A stretch of 64,000 bases of DNA from Silene latifolia (lineage: Eukaryota; Streptophyta; Magnoliopsida; Caryophyllales; Caryophyllaceae), in NCBI RefSeq assembly GCF_048544455.1, contig NC_133536.1, positions 200,821,325 to 200,885,324 of the forward strand, given 5' to 3'. Below, piece by piece: positions 33,440 to 44,990 of this stretch. How positions within the stretch are numbered: position 1 is the stretch's first letter; each line of letters opens with the position of its first letter. Below the pieces are notes generated by a model. The model saw nothing but the letters and a program-made list of their open reading frames with translations, had not been told where the DNA came from and did not search any database. A program made the translations under genes and the position numbers.

Positions 33440-34029
33440 TGATGGGGCATATTCTGCACCCGCTGACCGAGTCAACACATTGAGCAAGGTCAAAGATATC
33501 CACAAGCAAGTCAACGACTTAGACAAACCCTAATCGACGCACTGTCGGCTGTCTCTTGGGTCCCTACTGGGACAACTAGCCCGGGCACACATCCGCGAAC
33601 TCATATCCAAGACCCCTCGGCGGCGAGTCAACAGGGCCCGCCGGCCTGCCATGGGTCCCTCGGCCGAGGGTAGATAAGTCTTTCCACCTGCTAGCCACTT
33701 GGCCACTTGGCCACTACGTGACAAAAGGTGAAAGTCTATAAATACTCCTCAACTCTCATTGAGGAGAGAATATACACAATTTAACCTAAGAATCACTATT
33801 CATCTGGTAATATCTTCCTTATCTCTCTACAAAATATACTTCGCCAAGTAACAACAACTTAATCCTCTTAAGTTTACTGACTTGAGCGTCGGAGTGAGTT
33901 CGCTCGGCGCAAAGCCGAGCCCTCAGTTTGTTCATTGTTTCAGGAGACCGAAAGGAGGATTCAATCAAAGACGTCATTCTACAAGCACGGGTGGTAACAA
34001 GAAACTGCTCTGGAATTACACCCGGAACA
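33440..34029 (+). repeat. 3' LTR of the Tat/Retand-like element
   Basis: 590 bp, followed by the target duplication ACTTG (34030-34034). The G-rich stretch ctgggggcaaat directly before it is the likely purine tract. Confidence 0.93.
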
Positions 34030-34034
34030 ACTTG

Positions 34035-35365
34035 ATTTAACTTGATTTTGACATGTGATAGACTCTTGTGTAATCAAAAGTAGAAGTAGAAACACCAATT
34101 TGCCAGTTCTACTTCTTGGGGATGTAGTTATTTGTTTTTAACTTTTTTAAAGTAGTTTTAAACTCTCTAAAAAATGGTGTTTGACCTAACTATTACTTTT
34201 TCAATTACAAGAGCACTTGTAAAGCTAGGTCAAACAGCCTATAATTCTCATTTCATACTGGCTATTTCGTTGAAGGCTTTAAAAGGGAGATATCGTAACA
34301 CCCGTGAAAATTCACGGGGTTGTTTTATATTTTAAGAAATTATATTTATTTATTAAATTTTGAAAATGTATTTTACTCCATATATTTATTTAATCGTTAT
34401 AATAGTTGATACATCAATATATATACGGAGTCCATAGTTGATGATTTATCATTTTTGTTCATCAATATATTTCATATAGCTAAAAGGCCTTGTTCATTTG
34501 GACTTAGGCAATGTTCTTTTGGACTGAAATTGTCTGAACTGAACTGAACTGAACTTAATGGAACTGAATTGAACTGAACTGAATTTAATAGAGCTAAACT
34601 GAAATAAAAATAAAAGATTATAATAATAATAAAACTAATACCAATAATAATAATAATAAATATTATAACTAGAGTAAAACGAGATGGTGATCCTTAATCA
34701 ACCCAAAGTAGGCCCAAAAAAACACAGCAAAAAGGACAACAATTGCAAAGAAATTTAAGACCTTTGAAAATGACCCCAAAATTAACATAAAAAGAGATTT
34801 AAAACCGGGCTAGGAATAGGACGGTCCTGGAAACCGCTTGGCTTGTTATCGCCCTCGCATTAGCATGAGCATATGAAAAAGGGATGAAGAGCCACGACCC
34901 AAAACAAACCCAGTGAACAATCGACACGAAACAGGAGCAAAAATAAAAAAACGAACAGTCAGACGGACTGTTTAATCTTCATTGAAACAGGTTGTTTTCG
35001 TGTATTTGTATTGTTTTGGTTTTGGGTTGTTTTGTGAGGATTTATTTGAACATAAAATGAAAGATTAAAAGAAAACATTTCACTATGATCCCAGTTTTGC
35101 ATTCAACAAACCCGTGTGAATGGACGTGAAATGAACAAGAAAAACATCTCACTATGAGCCCGATTTTGCATTCAACAAATACCGTTTGATGGGCGTGAGA
35201 TAAACAAGATATGACTTAAACGAGATCACGAAGCAAGTTTAAGCCTAGGAGTAGTTTTGCCCGAGATCACGAAGCAAGGACTCAACTCCGCTCCAAAGCA
35301 CTAAGCAAATGGAGGTTCTCTCACACTAAGCAAAGATAGGATTGTCCTAACACTAAGCAAAGGAC
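34035..35365. other. Repeat-derived spacer before the LINE
   Basis: No gene. 34299-34320 holds a GC-rich hairpin (cacccgtgaaaattcacggg). 34486-34680 is one end of a MITE (ggccttgttcatttggactt, then aactgaactgaa repeats and AAT repeats) whose partner ends are at 46012 and 46840. 35090-35370 contains short direct repeats (cgagatcacgaagcaag twice; cactaagcaaa several times). Confidence 0.45.
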
Positions 35366-37103
35366 TTTTTTTTTGGCAAGAGTAAATAAAGGTTCGACAT
35401 TCTACATTCTCATGGCCTGGCGTGCCAGACCATGAGCTATCTGGTTAAGATATCTAGGAACAAAACTAAAGCTTACACAATGAAAATAAACACAAAGACA
35501 TCGTAAATCATCAATCACGCTTTTAATGATGTGACTTTCCTTTTCTAACCCCGCTACCTGGTTAATCAGCTTAAGGCAATCCGTCACCACCTCCAGATGA
35601 AGTTCGCCTCTATTCCTGCCCATATTAGAACCTCTCGTACACCCACCGCTTCCGCCTGTAAAGCCGATTCGGCTTTCAATTTACTATAACCTCTAACAAT
35701 CTCCATCCCCGAGCTGTCATAGACCACCCATCCACAAGCAGCATCAAGATTTTTTTTCCAGCTTGCGTCCACTTTCAACCTCGTACCCCTACATTGTCCC
35801 GGCTTTCCAATAACAAAAAAAGGATGTCCTTCGCGCAAAGCCCCCAAGTCACTCTCCAAAGCATTACACCCCAAACCATGAGTACTTTGTCTTTCTTTCC
35901 GTCGTTCCTCTTCCTGCTGAAAACCATTCAGACTAACCTCAATATTCATAGAAAGGAACCTGAAAAGTGACAAAGGATCCACTGTCATTTCCTTAAAGAT
36001 GATATTATTCCGTAGTAGCCAGATTCCCCAAAGAATAGCCATGAATTTGAGAATCCTCTTCTCTCCCCCTTCCAGCTTTAAAAGAAAACGTATCCAACTG
36101 ATTATCCAATCACCAATCTTAATTCTTGTAGCACTTTCACCTCTAATGCCCAGCTCCGAGCCTGCCCATATCCTAGCTGAGATGCTGCAGTCCCTAAATA
36201 GGTGCTCTAGAGTCTCCATGCATGAACCACAATCTGCACACATACTACACATAAAGTTTTCGCCAATTTTTCGTTTTTCAAACTCCTTACCTAGTTACCT
36301 ACAGGCAATGTGTTCGTGATAATCTTCCATAAGTAGATTTTCCACATAGAAGGATATGGCAATCGCCAGAGTCTCACCCTACAGAAGTCTTTTCCATTCT
36401 CATTTATCCGCGACCTGTCCATCGCTGACCCTTTGGTTTCCAAATATTTTTCATGGATGATACCATACCCACTTTTAAAGTGTAGGTGCCATCCTCCGTA
36501 AATGGCCAGAACACTTCACCCTTAATCCGGGATCGAGCAACGGGTGATGCCAGAATTCTTTAGCAGAATCTTCTTTAAAAAGGAAGTTAACCAGGGACAC
36601 ATTTTATTTCCAATTTGAAGTATACTGATTCTTAACTAGCAAGTCTCCCAAGTGAAGAAATTGAGGTTCCTAAAGGCAATCCCTTGGCTCCGGCCACACG
36701 CCATTCACCCAGTTAGCAGTCCATATGTTAAGGTTCGACTCAATCCCTGGTTTCCACCCAACCTTTTCCATGATAAGTTCCAAACCATAGAGAACACTTC
36801 GCTCCCCCATGAAACCCCATTCGTATTTTTTGGGTACATCCCTGCCTTTATCTCAAATCCCCTGACCAATTTTTTTTGGAAAACCTTACTAAAGAAAGAC
36901 TCCTCCACCGATACAAGTCTCCATCCATGTTTTACCAGAAGAGCCTTATTTAAGCGCTCCACATTTCTAATTCCTAGCCCTCCCCTGCACTTAGGTATGC
37001 TCAGAAAATTCTTACTACACCAGTGGATTTTCTAACCCAGATTACTCACAGCCCACCAAAATTGCGACAAGAGAGAGTTAATCCTCCTTGCCACACTTAC
37101 CAG

Positions 37104-37410
37104 CACTAGTAGAAAAAGTCTCATTGACATCGGTTATTTTACCCCATTTACATCGCTTTTGTGGCGATGTTTCTGAGGGCGACGTATTTAGTATTTTTAC
37201 ATTAACATCGGTTTTAGAACCGATGTAAATAGTATACAATTAACATCGGTTATAGGTGAAAACCGATGTTAATTTGTTTCAATTACATCGGTTTCTAAGT
37301 AAAACCGATGTTAATAGCATCTAATTTACATCGTTTTTGGTGTAGAACCGATGTAAATATCAACTTATTTACATCATTTATTGACTAAACCGATGTAAAT
37401 AGGTATTTTT
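37104..37410. repeat. Left subterminal repeat array of the gene-carrying CACTA
   Basis: At least nine copies of acatcggtt or its complement aaccgatgt, some degenerate (acatcgctt, acatcattt), spaced about 20-40 bp in both orientations, often as facing pairs. Confidence 0.85.
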
Positions 37411-37689
37411 ATTATTTAAAAAAAATACATTTGAGGCGTTTTTAATGGGGAAAACGCTTCAAATGAGAGCTTCAATCAATTAAAAAAAATTACATTTCCA
37501 AAACCCATAATGTATAAATATACATTGTTTTGAAAATAAATATTCTTAGATTTACACATAAATAGATACCTGTAGAATACCTCTGACTAAATAATGACAA
37601 TATTGATAGTAAGATACAAAATGAAAATTAAAAAACTAATATAATAGTGTAATACTCCTTGTTTGTTCCATATATTTGAGCTCCTTCTA

Positions 37690-37850
37690 ACTACCAACAT
37701 TGTGTCGAGTTTTCATCCTTAAATCTTCATGGCTTGGCGGCTTTACCACTTCTTGGCAGCTTTTACAAGCTACAAACCGACACACGCAATTTACCACTTC
37801 CGCCTTGACCAGGCATGCCATATCCTTCTCCCAACCCATCACCTGTATGG
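37690..37850 (-). pseudogene. Possible further captured exon, unidentified
   Basis: Minus strand: a good acceptor (gccatacag) leads into an open frame VMGWEKDMACLVKAEVVNC followed by ACKSCQEVVKPPSHEDLR. The cysteines are suggestive but I do not recognise the protein. It lies 3' of the formin exons in the same orientation and could be the last exon of a chimeric transcript. Confidence 0.3.
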
Positions 37851-38161
37851 CAAATAAAGTGAAACTTAACACAACCTTCAACTCTTTAAGGCTTCAAACC
37901 AAAAAAAATCATAAAACAATGGGATTACATCAGTAGTAGATAATTAAGAGGAAAAAAAAAATAAAACCCAGTCTTTTGATAACAGGAGAGCTCATAAAAG
38001 ACAAAAATCCCCTAACACAGGTTCACATTGCAACAAGATAGTGAACAAAAAATCCTGAGATTCATCCCAACAATTTAGTACCTGTAGGTACTAAATGAAC
38101 CAGGGCAACTTCACAATTATAGCCTAGTATTAAAAAATGAACATTATAGAGATATGCTAAC

Positions 38162-39020
38162 CTTGCAATAAGCGATGTTGCGGTTTCCTGTTTTTAGTAC
38201 AGCTTCTAGAAGTTTCAAGAATAGTCTGCTGCTCCGTAGTTCGTCACATGCTACCTGTCATAGTAAAACAGAAGCACGATTACCAATTTTTTAAGGCAGA
38301 CGACAACCTACATCAGCATCTAAATCTTCTACTCCGTATCTTAATCATGTAGTGACACTGTTATTATAAACTTCCATTTTGTGTACAGTTAGTTGATCGT
38401 TATTAGAAACTTGAAACTTCTATACCATCCACTCGAGCGTTTCTGAAGAAAAACTAGTCAAAACTGGCCTGACTCGAACTAGCCTACCCAAGATGACTTG
38501 ATAATAGCACCTGAAACGGGCACACAGCCATGTGACCCTACCCGAAGTGAAAATCCCCATAAACAACCTGAAGGACCTGTTTGCCAAGTCTGCTAAATAG
38601 GTATGCTGATGATGTTCATTGTTCAGTACAGTTCATTAAAGTGTCGCTCTTTCTTTGTTGCAGGAAATTATATATCGTGACGCAAGAATTTTAATACAAC
38701 TGGCAAAGTAGCGGAAGGAGGGAGGAGGGTCACTAATTCATCTAAGGTCTTAAAAAGGGGAAGGAGGGCAGTTACCTCTAATGTCTCAAAAGACTTCTTC
38801 AAGTACTTAACCTCGGACTCAAAATTGGCAATATACAACATTGCTTCGACCCTTTTGAATGCGAAAGGTATTTCAATCACTGCCTTCAGAAACTTCTCGG
38901 CATGTCCAAGCTTGACAGGTGAATCATCCTTATATTCCATCAGCTTGCGTTCTTCTTCCTTGGTAGGAGCCATCTTTAGCAAACTCTCCAGAAGCTCCGT
39001 TCCAAGTGTCTCTGCATTAC
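38162..39020 (-). pseudogene. Captured formin FH2-domain fragment, two exons
   Basis: Exon 38776-39020 reads [66 protein letters not shown]; exon 38162-38254 reads [20 protein letters not shown] then GNR. This matches the plant class I formin FH2 domain in order and spacing; FH2 nucleates and caps actin filaments. Both splice borders are canonical and the phases join (phase 0 between them). The frame is open across both exons. After GNR the conserved MNVGT motif is lost, so the fragment stops inside the lasso/knob part of FH2 and cannot make a working formin. Keeping the intron shows it was copied from genomic DNA, not from mRNA. Confidence 0.88.
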
Positions 39021-39827
39021 CTGTACAAAACTAGTGCGTTATGACTTATGACTTACATGTCCTTCCCTGCCATACAAATACATATCTTATGACATTGTAA
39101 TGGATTTCAAACCATGAGAGAAATTTAGAAAATTAAAATATAGATGCAATTATAGAAGGGGTGGCTAAATAATGTCTAAAATTGATGGTGGTGGCTAAAT
39201 AATGTCTGACTTTGACCAATATTTCAATAGATAGCGATAACAACTTTTTGTAAGTGTTTATAAAGGACACTCGGGAATGCAGAAAAACAATCAGCTTTTT
39301 AGTACACTTTTTGAAGGAAAAAACACGATTATGACTAGATTTAGGACAAAAACATAAGCCAGATATTTATATAGGACACTCGGGAAATGATTCATACTGA
39401 CCTTGAATTGTTGTTTCTTAAGGTTTTGGCATTGCCAAATGCTTCAAGAACCGGATTGGACTGTCACATGACCAAACAGGAATCAACTTGCTATTTCTTC
39501 TCTTTCTAGAAGACTAAAACAGAATAGATATCCAATATTAGACAAAACAGTGCAGCATTATTTTCAAACTGCATTTTTTCAACAAACTTAAGATGGAGAA
39601 TACTTGAGAGAAGAATGAGGCCCACACTCATTTGAAAGTGTTTTTTGTGTTATTTCTTACCCAAAAATGGAATGTAGTGAATTAATTTAAAAGTCCAGAA
39701 AACGAAAATCTAGTGAATTAAAATGAATAGAGGGATTAATAATATTAATAGCATAACCTTGTCAGGGTGGCTGAATAAATACAATACTCGTATCACCTAT
39801 AAAAAATCAGAGGTTAGAGCTCCTTAC

Positions 39828-40451
39828 TTCGAGAACTTGTTGCTCAACTGTACGACCTTCCACACCAGTTCGTTCCCCAAGTATGCAAGATATCTCATAA
39901 GCATCTTTGTTGTCTCAGTCTTACCAGCACCACTTTTTTCACTAACCAGGATTGAATTACTCTTTCCTTCAGTAATCATCGCCCTTGTTGCAACAGATGT
40001 GTCAGCCATGGAAGATTAGGATGCTATAAAAAGGGGGAGAAATTAAAATATTGACAGTAGATGTCACCTGTATTAAGTATATGCTATTGCGAAAACATGG
40101 GGACTGAGCTCCCCGAATTGTGCTCCTTTATATTGATCCATCATGTGAATATCATACAAATTAGGTAATCTTTGAAATGGATTAACTGCAATAAAAATAC
40201 TTCCTGTGTATGTCTGCAATTGACATGAAACCTGGTTATTCAAGAACATGGGCACACACCACCTATATAAAGACTTGTTGTCTCAAAACCCACTAATGTC
40301 GGCTTACATATATCTCATTTATTGAATATCTAATGGCTAAGTTAGAAAGGACTCCTGGTTCATGAAAGTCTGCAAGCTTTGTCATGTCATCAACACCTCC
40401 AGCTGGAGCTTCCTCGTCCTTAGGATAGACTTTTGAAACATTTGTGACAAC
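39828..40451 (-). pseudogene. Captured class XI myosin motor fragment, three exons
   Basis: Exons 40308-40451, 40068-40213 and 39828-39983. Read in order: [74 protein letters not shown]; then [14 protein letters not shown] and [20 protein letters not shown]. This is the start of the myosin head up to the P-loop; [16 protein letters not shown] and the P-loop context mark class XI. All five splice borders and the phases fit a real gene. Damage: an in-frame TAA near the end of the second exon, GE of the canonical GESGAGKT replaced (EKSGAGKT), and a one-base deletion after YLG that shifts the rest of the third exon. It is a pseudogene fragment carried by the CACTA element. Confidence 0.9.
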
Positions 40452-41111
40452 CTTCAGATTAGAATTTTGGCTAGAATATCAAATGAATCATAAGCTTTGC
40501 ATGGACTACAGATAAAAGTATATTACAGAATAAACTGAAACTTCATGGAAAATTTGTCCAGTAACCACGTATATCGAAACAACATGCATGCCACAATTGA
40601 GTGAGTAGTTGACTTCAACTCACGAACCATAAATAATTAAAATCACGAAATGTTGGATAGCAAGTCTTGTCAAATTTGAATGTAGAGTTGTTCAATGTAC
40701 AGGTTAGTCTTTCTCATTGCCTTATCTTATGACCATTTAATAAACCCTTATTATTAAACAAAATCTAAAGTAAATGGAACAAACTAAAGAAAAGTGTAGA
40801 ATACTGAGAATGATGAAAGGAGTTGTTCGAAATAAAACCCTAACTGGTAGAGAAATCAATTAGCTTCATAGACGAAATTAGAAAGAAAATCAAGTAAATA
40901 TGAAGATATGAAATCGGATAACAACAACAACAACAACTACTGACATAATTAAAATCGAAACTCAAACTTAACAACTGAATTGAATCGGAAATAACTGATC
41001 AAAAACAAATGGGAACGGGTGGTATCGACACCGTCATCAGAATCAGCTATCGAAAGAAGATGGCTCAAAATTAATTGAATCAAAGAAATAACATAAAAAT
41101 AAAAGGACAAC

Positions 41112-41190
41112 TCACCTGAAAAATCCATCCAAAATAGAAAAAGACGAGGAAATATGGTAAGAATACACAACGGGTGGTATCGCATCACAT
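41112..41190 (-). other. Possible first exon of a chimeric transcript in the CACTA
   Basis: Minus strand: an ATG at 41185 opens MRYHPLCILTIFPRLFLFWM and meets a strong GTGAGT donor right after 41116, upstream of and in line with the myosin exons. Speculative. Confidence 0.25.
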
Positions 41191-41524
41191 CGAAATCGGA
41201 GATCCCGATTGTGCTTGGAGGAGCTAATTCCCTAACGATTTAAAAATGGATAGAGGATGAGATGAAATCTGGTCTTCCTGCATATTAAACCTCTTCGATG
41301 ATATAAAAAAATACAGGCATGATGCATGTTTGACGGGAGAGAGAGACGGACAAACAAATGAGACGGAAATTAGCGGCAGGCGTTATTGGTGAAGACAGTA
41401 GAAAAGAGCGAGGCAAGTAAATAGAAAAATAGAGGGATTGTAACTTGTGAGAGATGAAGGATACTGTGGATGGTAAGGGAAAGTGAAGGGTCGTGTGAAC
41501 AAGAGACTCTAGGGCTAATCTTTT

Positions 41525-41790
41525 GCAGTAAACATAAAATGTTTACATCAGTCATTTAAAACCGATGTTAGTGATACCCTATTTACATCGTTTATGTTAA
41601 AACCGATGTCCCTAACATTTTTATACATCGTTTTTTAAGAATAATTGATGTAAGGGGAAAACGGTTGTACACATATTACATCGGTTTTGCATCGGTTTTG
41701 TAATAACCGATGTTATTTATAAACATTTACATCGTTTCAAATAAAACCGATGTCTTTATGGCGATGTTAATAGGACTTTTTCTACTAGTG
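41525..41790. repeat. Right subterminal repeat array of the gene-carrying CACTA
   Basis: Repeated aaccgatgt / acatcggtt and variants (acatcgttt, acatcagtc), mirroring the left end, followed by the terminal inverted repeat gactttttctactagtg. Confidence 0.85.
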
Positions 41791-44387
41791 CAGTATTTTG
41801 ACAACCGATAGAAATTAATTTGATAAATTTGATAGAACTGAGAAATAAGGGTTAACCTCCCAGCTGGTGATAGGAAAATGCCATTCGAAGAAGAAATACG
41901 CCTTGTAACATACTCCAAAAGAGACCTAAAGATCCCGTGTTTAGAAGCCTGGAATTCAACCGGTATTCCCAGATACTTCCCAATACCCTTACCATTTCTT
42001 ACCCCACAAATTCCCATAATCCGCTGCGCCTTTGCTAAGGTTGTGCTTGGGCTAAATAGAATACCAGATTTTTCCAAATTCAACATCTGCCCCGATGCTT
42101 CACAATAACTATCAATGTTACTTTTTAGATGAAAAGCTGAGTCATCCTTATCATGGAAAAAGAAAATCGAGTCATCTACAAAGAAAACATGGGATAGGGG
42201 TCTAATTCCTCTACAAAGTTCAATACCCTTAATTCTTCCCAACTCCACAACATTCTCAATGGACCCAGCCAGCACCTCCATACACAGAATAAAGAGAAAA
42301 GGAGATAAAGGGTCACCTTGTCGTAACCCACACTGTGGTTTGAATTGAGGCAATGGTGACCCATTAAAAAGAACCCCATAGTTCACCATCGTGACACAAT
42401 TCATTATGAGTGTTACGATATTCTCAGGAAAACCAAACTTTACCAGAACTGCTTCCAAAAAGTCCCATCTAATTCTATCATAAGCCTTACTCATATCTGC
42501 TTTGAAAGCACACTTACCATGTTTACCTATATTTTTATTTGTGATATAATGGATCGCCTCATGGGCCAATAGAATGTTGTCGCTAATGTGCCTTCCTGGG
42601 AGAAACGCATTTTGAGAATCACTAGCCAGCGTTCCCATGACGTTGGAAATCCTATTTATAATACATTTTGACACAATACGCATGAACACATTACATAGAC
42701 TTATAGGCCTGTAATCAGAGATCCCCTCCGGGTTGTCCGTCTTAAGAATAAGGGCGATAAATGTCCTATTTAATTCCCTTAAAATTCTTCCCGAGTTAAG
42801 GGTGGATAAAACAGCCGCAGTAAAATCTTTTTTGATGAAAAACCAACATTTATGAAAAACGTAAGCTGGTATACCGTCAGGTCCTGGTGATTTCAACCCA
42901 CCCATTTGAAAAACAGCACTACGTACCTCTTTTGCAGTAAAAGGTTTTTTTAGGAAATCTACTTTATCCGGTGCGATCTTATTTTTCACATACTTAAGAA
43001 TGTTCTCAAAGTTATAATCCTCACTTCGATCCTCAGATCGATCCCAGGTATTTTTTTCCCTCCTTGTAGAGACTCTTAAACATACCTTGGAATTCATTAT
43101 TAACCCGGGTCGGGTCATAGATCCAATCCCCATCATCACCCTTTATTCCATGAATAAAAATTCTCCTCGCCCTACCTTTACCCCAATTGAAATAAAACTT
43201 TGTACATGTATCACCTTCCACCATCCATTGAACTTTAGTCCTTTGTTTCCAAAACACAGCAGCTGCTTTTGAGAATTCCCTAACTTCATCATTTACCTTA
43301 CCATAGAAATCATCTTCCTCCCCATCAATAGCCATGTTCATACCCTCTTCTAGTATTTTGTCAAAATCCTCCCATTTTGCATTCCACTCCCCTCTTTTAT
43401 CAACGGACCATTTCTTTACGTTTGACCTTACCCGTGCCAATTTCCGTGCTACCTGAAAACTTGGTGACCCTACGTCTTGTTGCACCCACGCAGAACGCAC
43501 CTCTTGCAGGCAATCCTCATAATCCAGCGCCCATGCATCTAATTTATATGGCCGTTTTCCTTCATTCCTAATCAGTTGTAAGTTTACTTCAATTGGTGCA
43601 TGATCAGAAATTTGAATGGGGTAGTGTTTAATGCCAGTGTCTGGGAAAAAAAGTCAACCAATTTCGGGAGCCCAAAACCTTGTCAATCCTCTCATACACT
43701 ATTTCATCTCCTTTGCGGTTGTTACACTAAGTTAATCTAAGACAATAAGAAAAGGGTAATTGCTATTTTTCATCCATTTTTCCAAATCCATGAGGACGGT
43801 ATTTCGTAATTGTAAACAAGGTGCACCATAAAAAAGCACAAGATACCATAAGAGACCATTATATTTCTCAACCAAAAGGATGATGTAATTCTTACATGCC
43901 ATTACGAGGCTCATTCTAGCCTCCTTCTTCCATCCCACCCAAAATGCCACCTGATGATCCAATGGCATCCACGCCAAAATGTTTCACAAACCCGAAAGAT
44001 ATAAACCTAGGGAAGATACTACTAGCATTACACTTAGTCTCAATTAAAAACAGAAAATCAAATACTTACTACCTAATAACGCCCTTAGCTTAGGAATTGT
44101 AGGGGAGAGCTTATTATTGAGACCCCTACAATTCCAAAATAAACCCATCATGGTGAAAAAGGAGGTTATGCAGGCCCAACCTCCGCAAAGCCAATCGGAT
44201 CAACAACATTTCCCTGGACAGGAGCTGAGGATGATTCACTAGAATCCATCATCTCCACATCCTCGACACTCACCCTAAACCCACACATAATCTTCATGGT
44301 CAGAGTCCTCCTTATGCCTTCACCAGAACAGCTCTTTTTTGCAAGGTTTCTCAGATAATCCTTAGCATTATCCTTAGCAAAGGACTT

Positions 44388-44865
44388 AAGGGTTTTCAAA
44401 CCTCTGAAATTTTCATTCTCAAAATCTGATTTGTTACAAGGCAAATAAGCTTCTTTTATAGAGACTCACAAAGCATCTAGGCCATCCATCTAACATTAGA
44501 TCCTAAGGCCATAAATTAAAGAGAAACAACTAAATCATAGCCATCCATCTAAGACTTAATCTAAAGGCTACAAATAAAAGAGGAACAAAACAAAAGATAC
44601 AAAGTTGACAAAATACAAAGAACAAGGCTAAATGGACAGCTCATTGGACTGTTAAAAACCGTGACAAAGGGTTGTCATATTGATGTTTATAGTTACTTCC
44701 TTGCTTGGCATTTTGCTTGTACAAAAGGGGACCATTTGATGTCGCTTTCGAATGGAATCTTTGCAATTTGTGCTCATCTTTTCACCTTGGAAACCGGCTG
44801 CTTGGTTCAAAAATCTCGGTTGCCACATTCATTCCAATAACAATATTATTCATTATTATTATTAA
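44388..44865. other. LINE flank without identified gene
   Basis: No clear feature. Contains the diverged pair gccatccatctaa(c/g)a near 44485 and 44540 and ends in the AT microsatellite. Confidence 0.4.
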
Positions 44866-44984
44866 TAATATAATATAATATAATATAATATAATATAATA
44901 TAACATAATATAACATAATATAATATAATATAATATAATATAATATAATATAATATAATATAATATAATATAATATAATATAAA
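44866..44984. repeat. (TAATA)n microsatellite
   Basis: About 23 units of the pentamer, with two taaca variants near its left third. Directly abuts a Stowaway MITE. Confidence 0.95.
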
Positions 44985-44990
44985 ATAGTA

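Larger units (their letters stand above)
25944..34029 (+). mobile_element. Ty3/gypsy Tat-lineage (Retand-like) LTR retrotransposon fossil, 8086 bp
   Basis: LTRs 25944-26535 and 33440-34029, target duplication ACTTG on both sides (25939-25943 and 34030-34034). A primer site TTGGCGCCGTCTGTGGGG follows the 5' LTR, as in Tat and Athila elements. Parts: gag with a zinc-knuckle-like block (about 26.6-28.2 kb), a protease-like region (about 28.4-28.8 kb), then only a short remnant of the integrase C-terminus (near 28.9 kb), so reverse transcriptase, RNase H and most of integrase are missing. Next come a tandem-repeat block (29143-29612) and a long antisense coding region (about 32.8-30.2 kb). Tandem repeats plus antisense frames between pol and the 3' LTR are the hallmark of Retand and its Tat relatives. 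It is broken beyond the missing pol. The LTRs are nearly identical outside one small cluster, so insertion was recent. Confidence 0.9.
37104..41790. mobile_element. CACTA (En/Spm-type) transposon carrying host gene fragments, 4687 bp
   Basis: Terminal inverted repeats CACTAGTAGAAAAAGTC at both ends, flanked by the 3-bp target duplication CAG (37101-37103 and 41791-41793). Subterminal arrays of ACATCGGTT/AACCGATGT occupy about 300 bp at the left and 270 bp at the right, as expected for transposase-binding sites. No TNPA or TNPD transposase frame is present. Instead the interior holds, on the minus strand, three exons of a class XI myosin (39828-40451) and two exons of a formin (38162-39020), with introns. 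It is inserted in the LINE reverse transcriptase, so it is younger than that LINE. Confidence 0.92.
35366..44375 (-). mobile_element. L1-type LINE, 5'-truncated and split by a CACTA insertion
   Basis: Minus-strand order: the tail end of ORF1 (about 44375-44166); an APE-type endonuclease starting MGLFWNCRGLNNKLSPTIP near 44154 with a frameshift before IETKCN; a linker (43500-43033); reverse transcriptase (43139-41800) with LKSPGPDGIPAYVFHKCW, GLRQGDPLSPFLFI and FVDD in place of the usual FADD/YADD; then, beyond the CACTA, the thumb and zf-RVT (with CADCGSCMETLEHLF near 36.2 kb) and RNase H (KVDASWKKN, 35820-35402), frameshifted near its end. A short A-tract on the minus strand ends the element at 35366. 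AGCAAAGGACTT-like sequence occurs at both ends (35355-35365 and 44376-44387), a plausible target duplication that puts the 5' end inside ORF1. Without the insertion it is about 4.3 kb. Not functional. Confidence 0.85.

Noticed and set aside
34299-34320. GC-rich hairpin considered as a second Helitron end
   Set aside because: No CTRR follows at the right distance on either strand.
39828-40451. Myosin exons considered as part of a functional host gene
   Set aside because: In-frame stop, frameshift and altered P-loop, only the first part of the head present, and position between CACTA ends.
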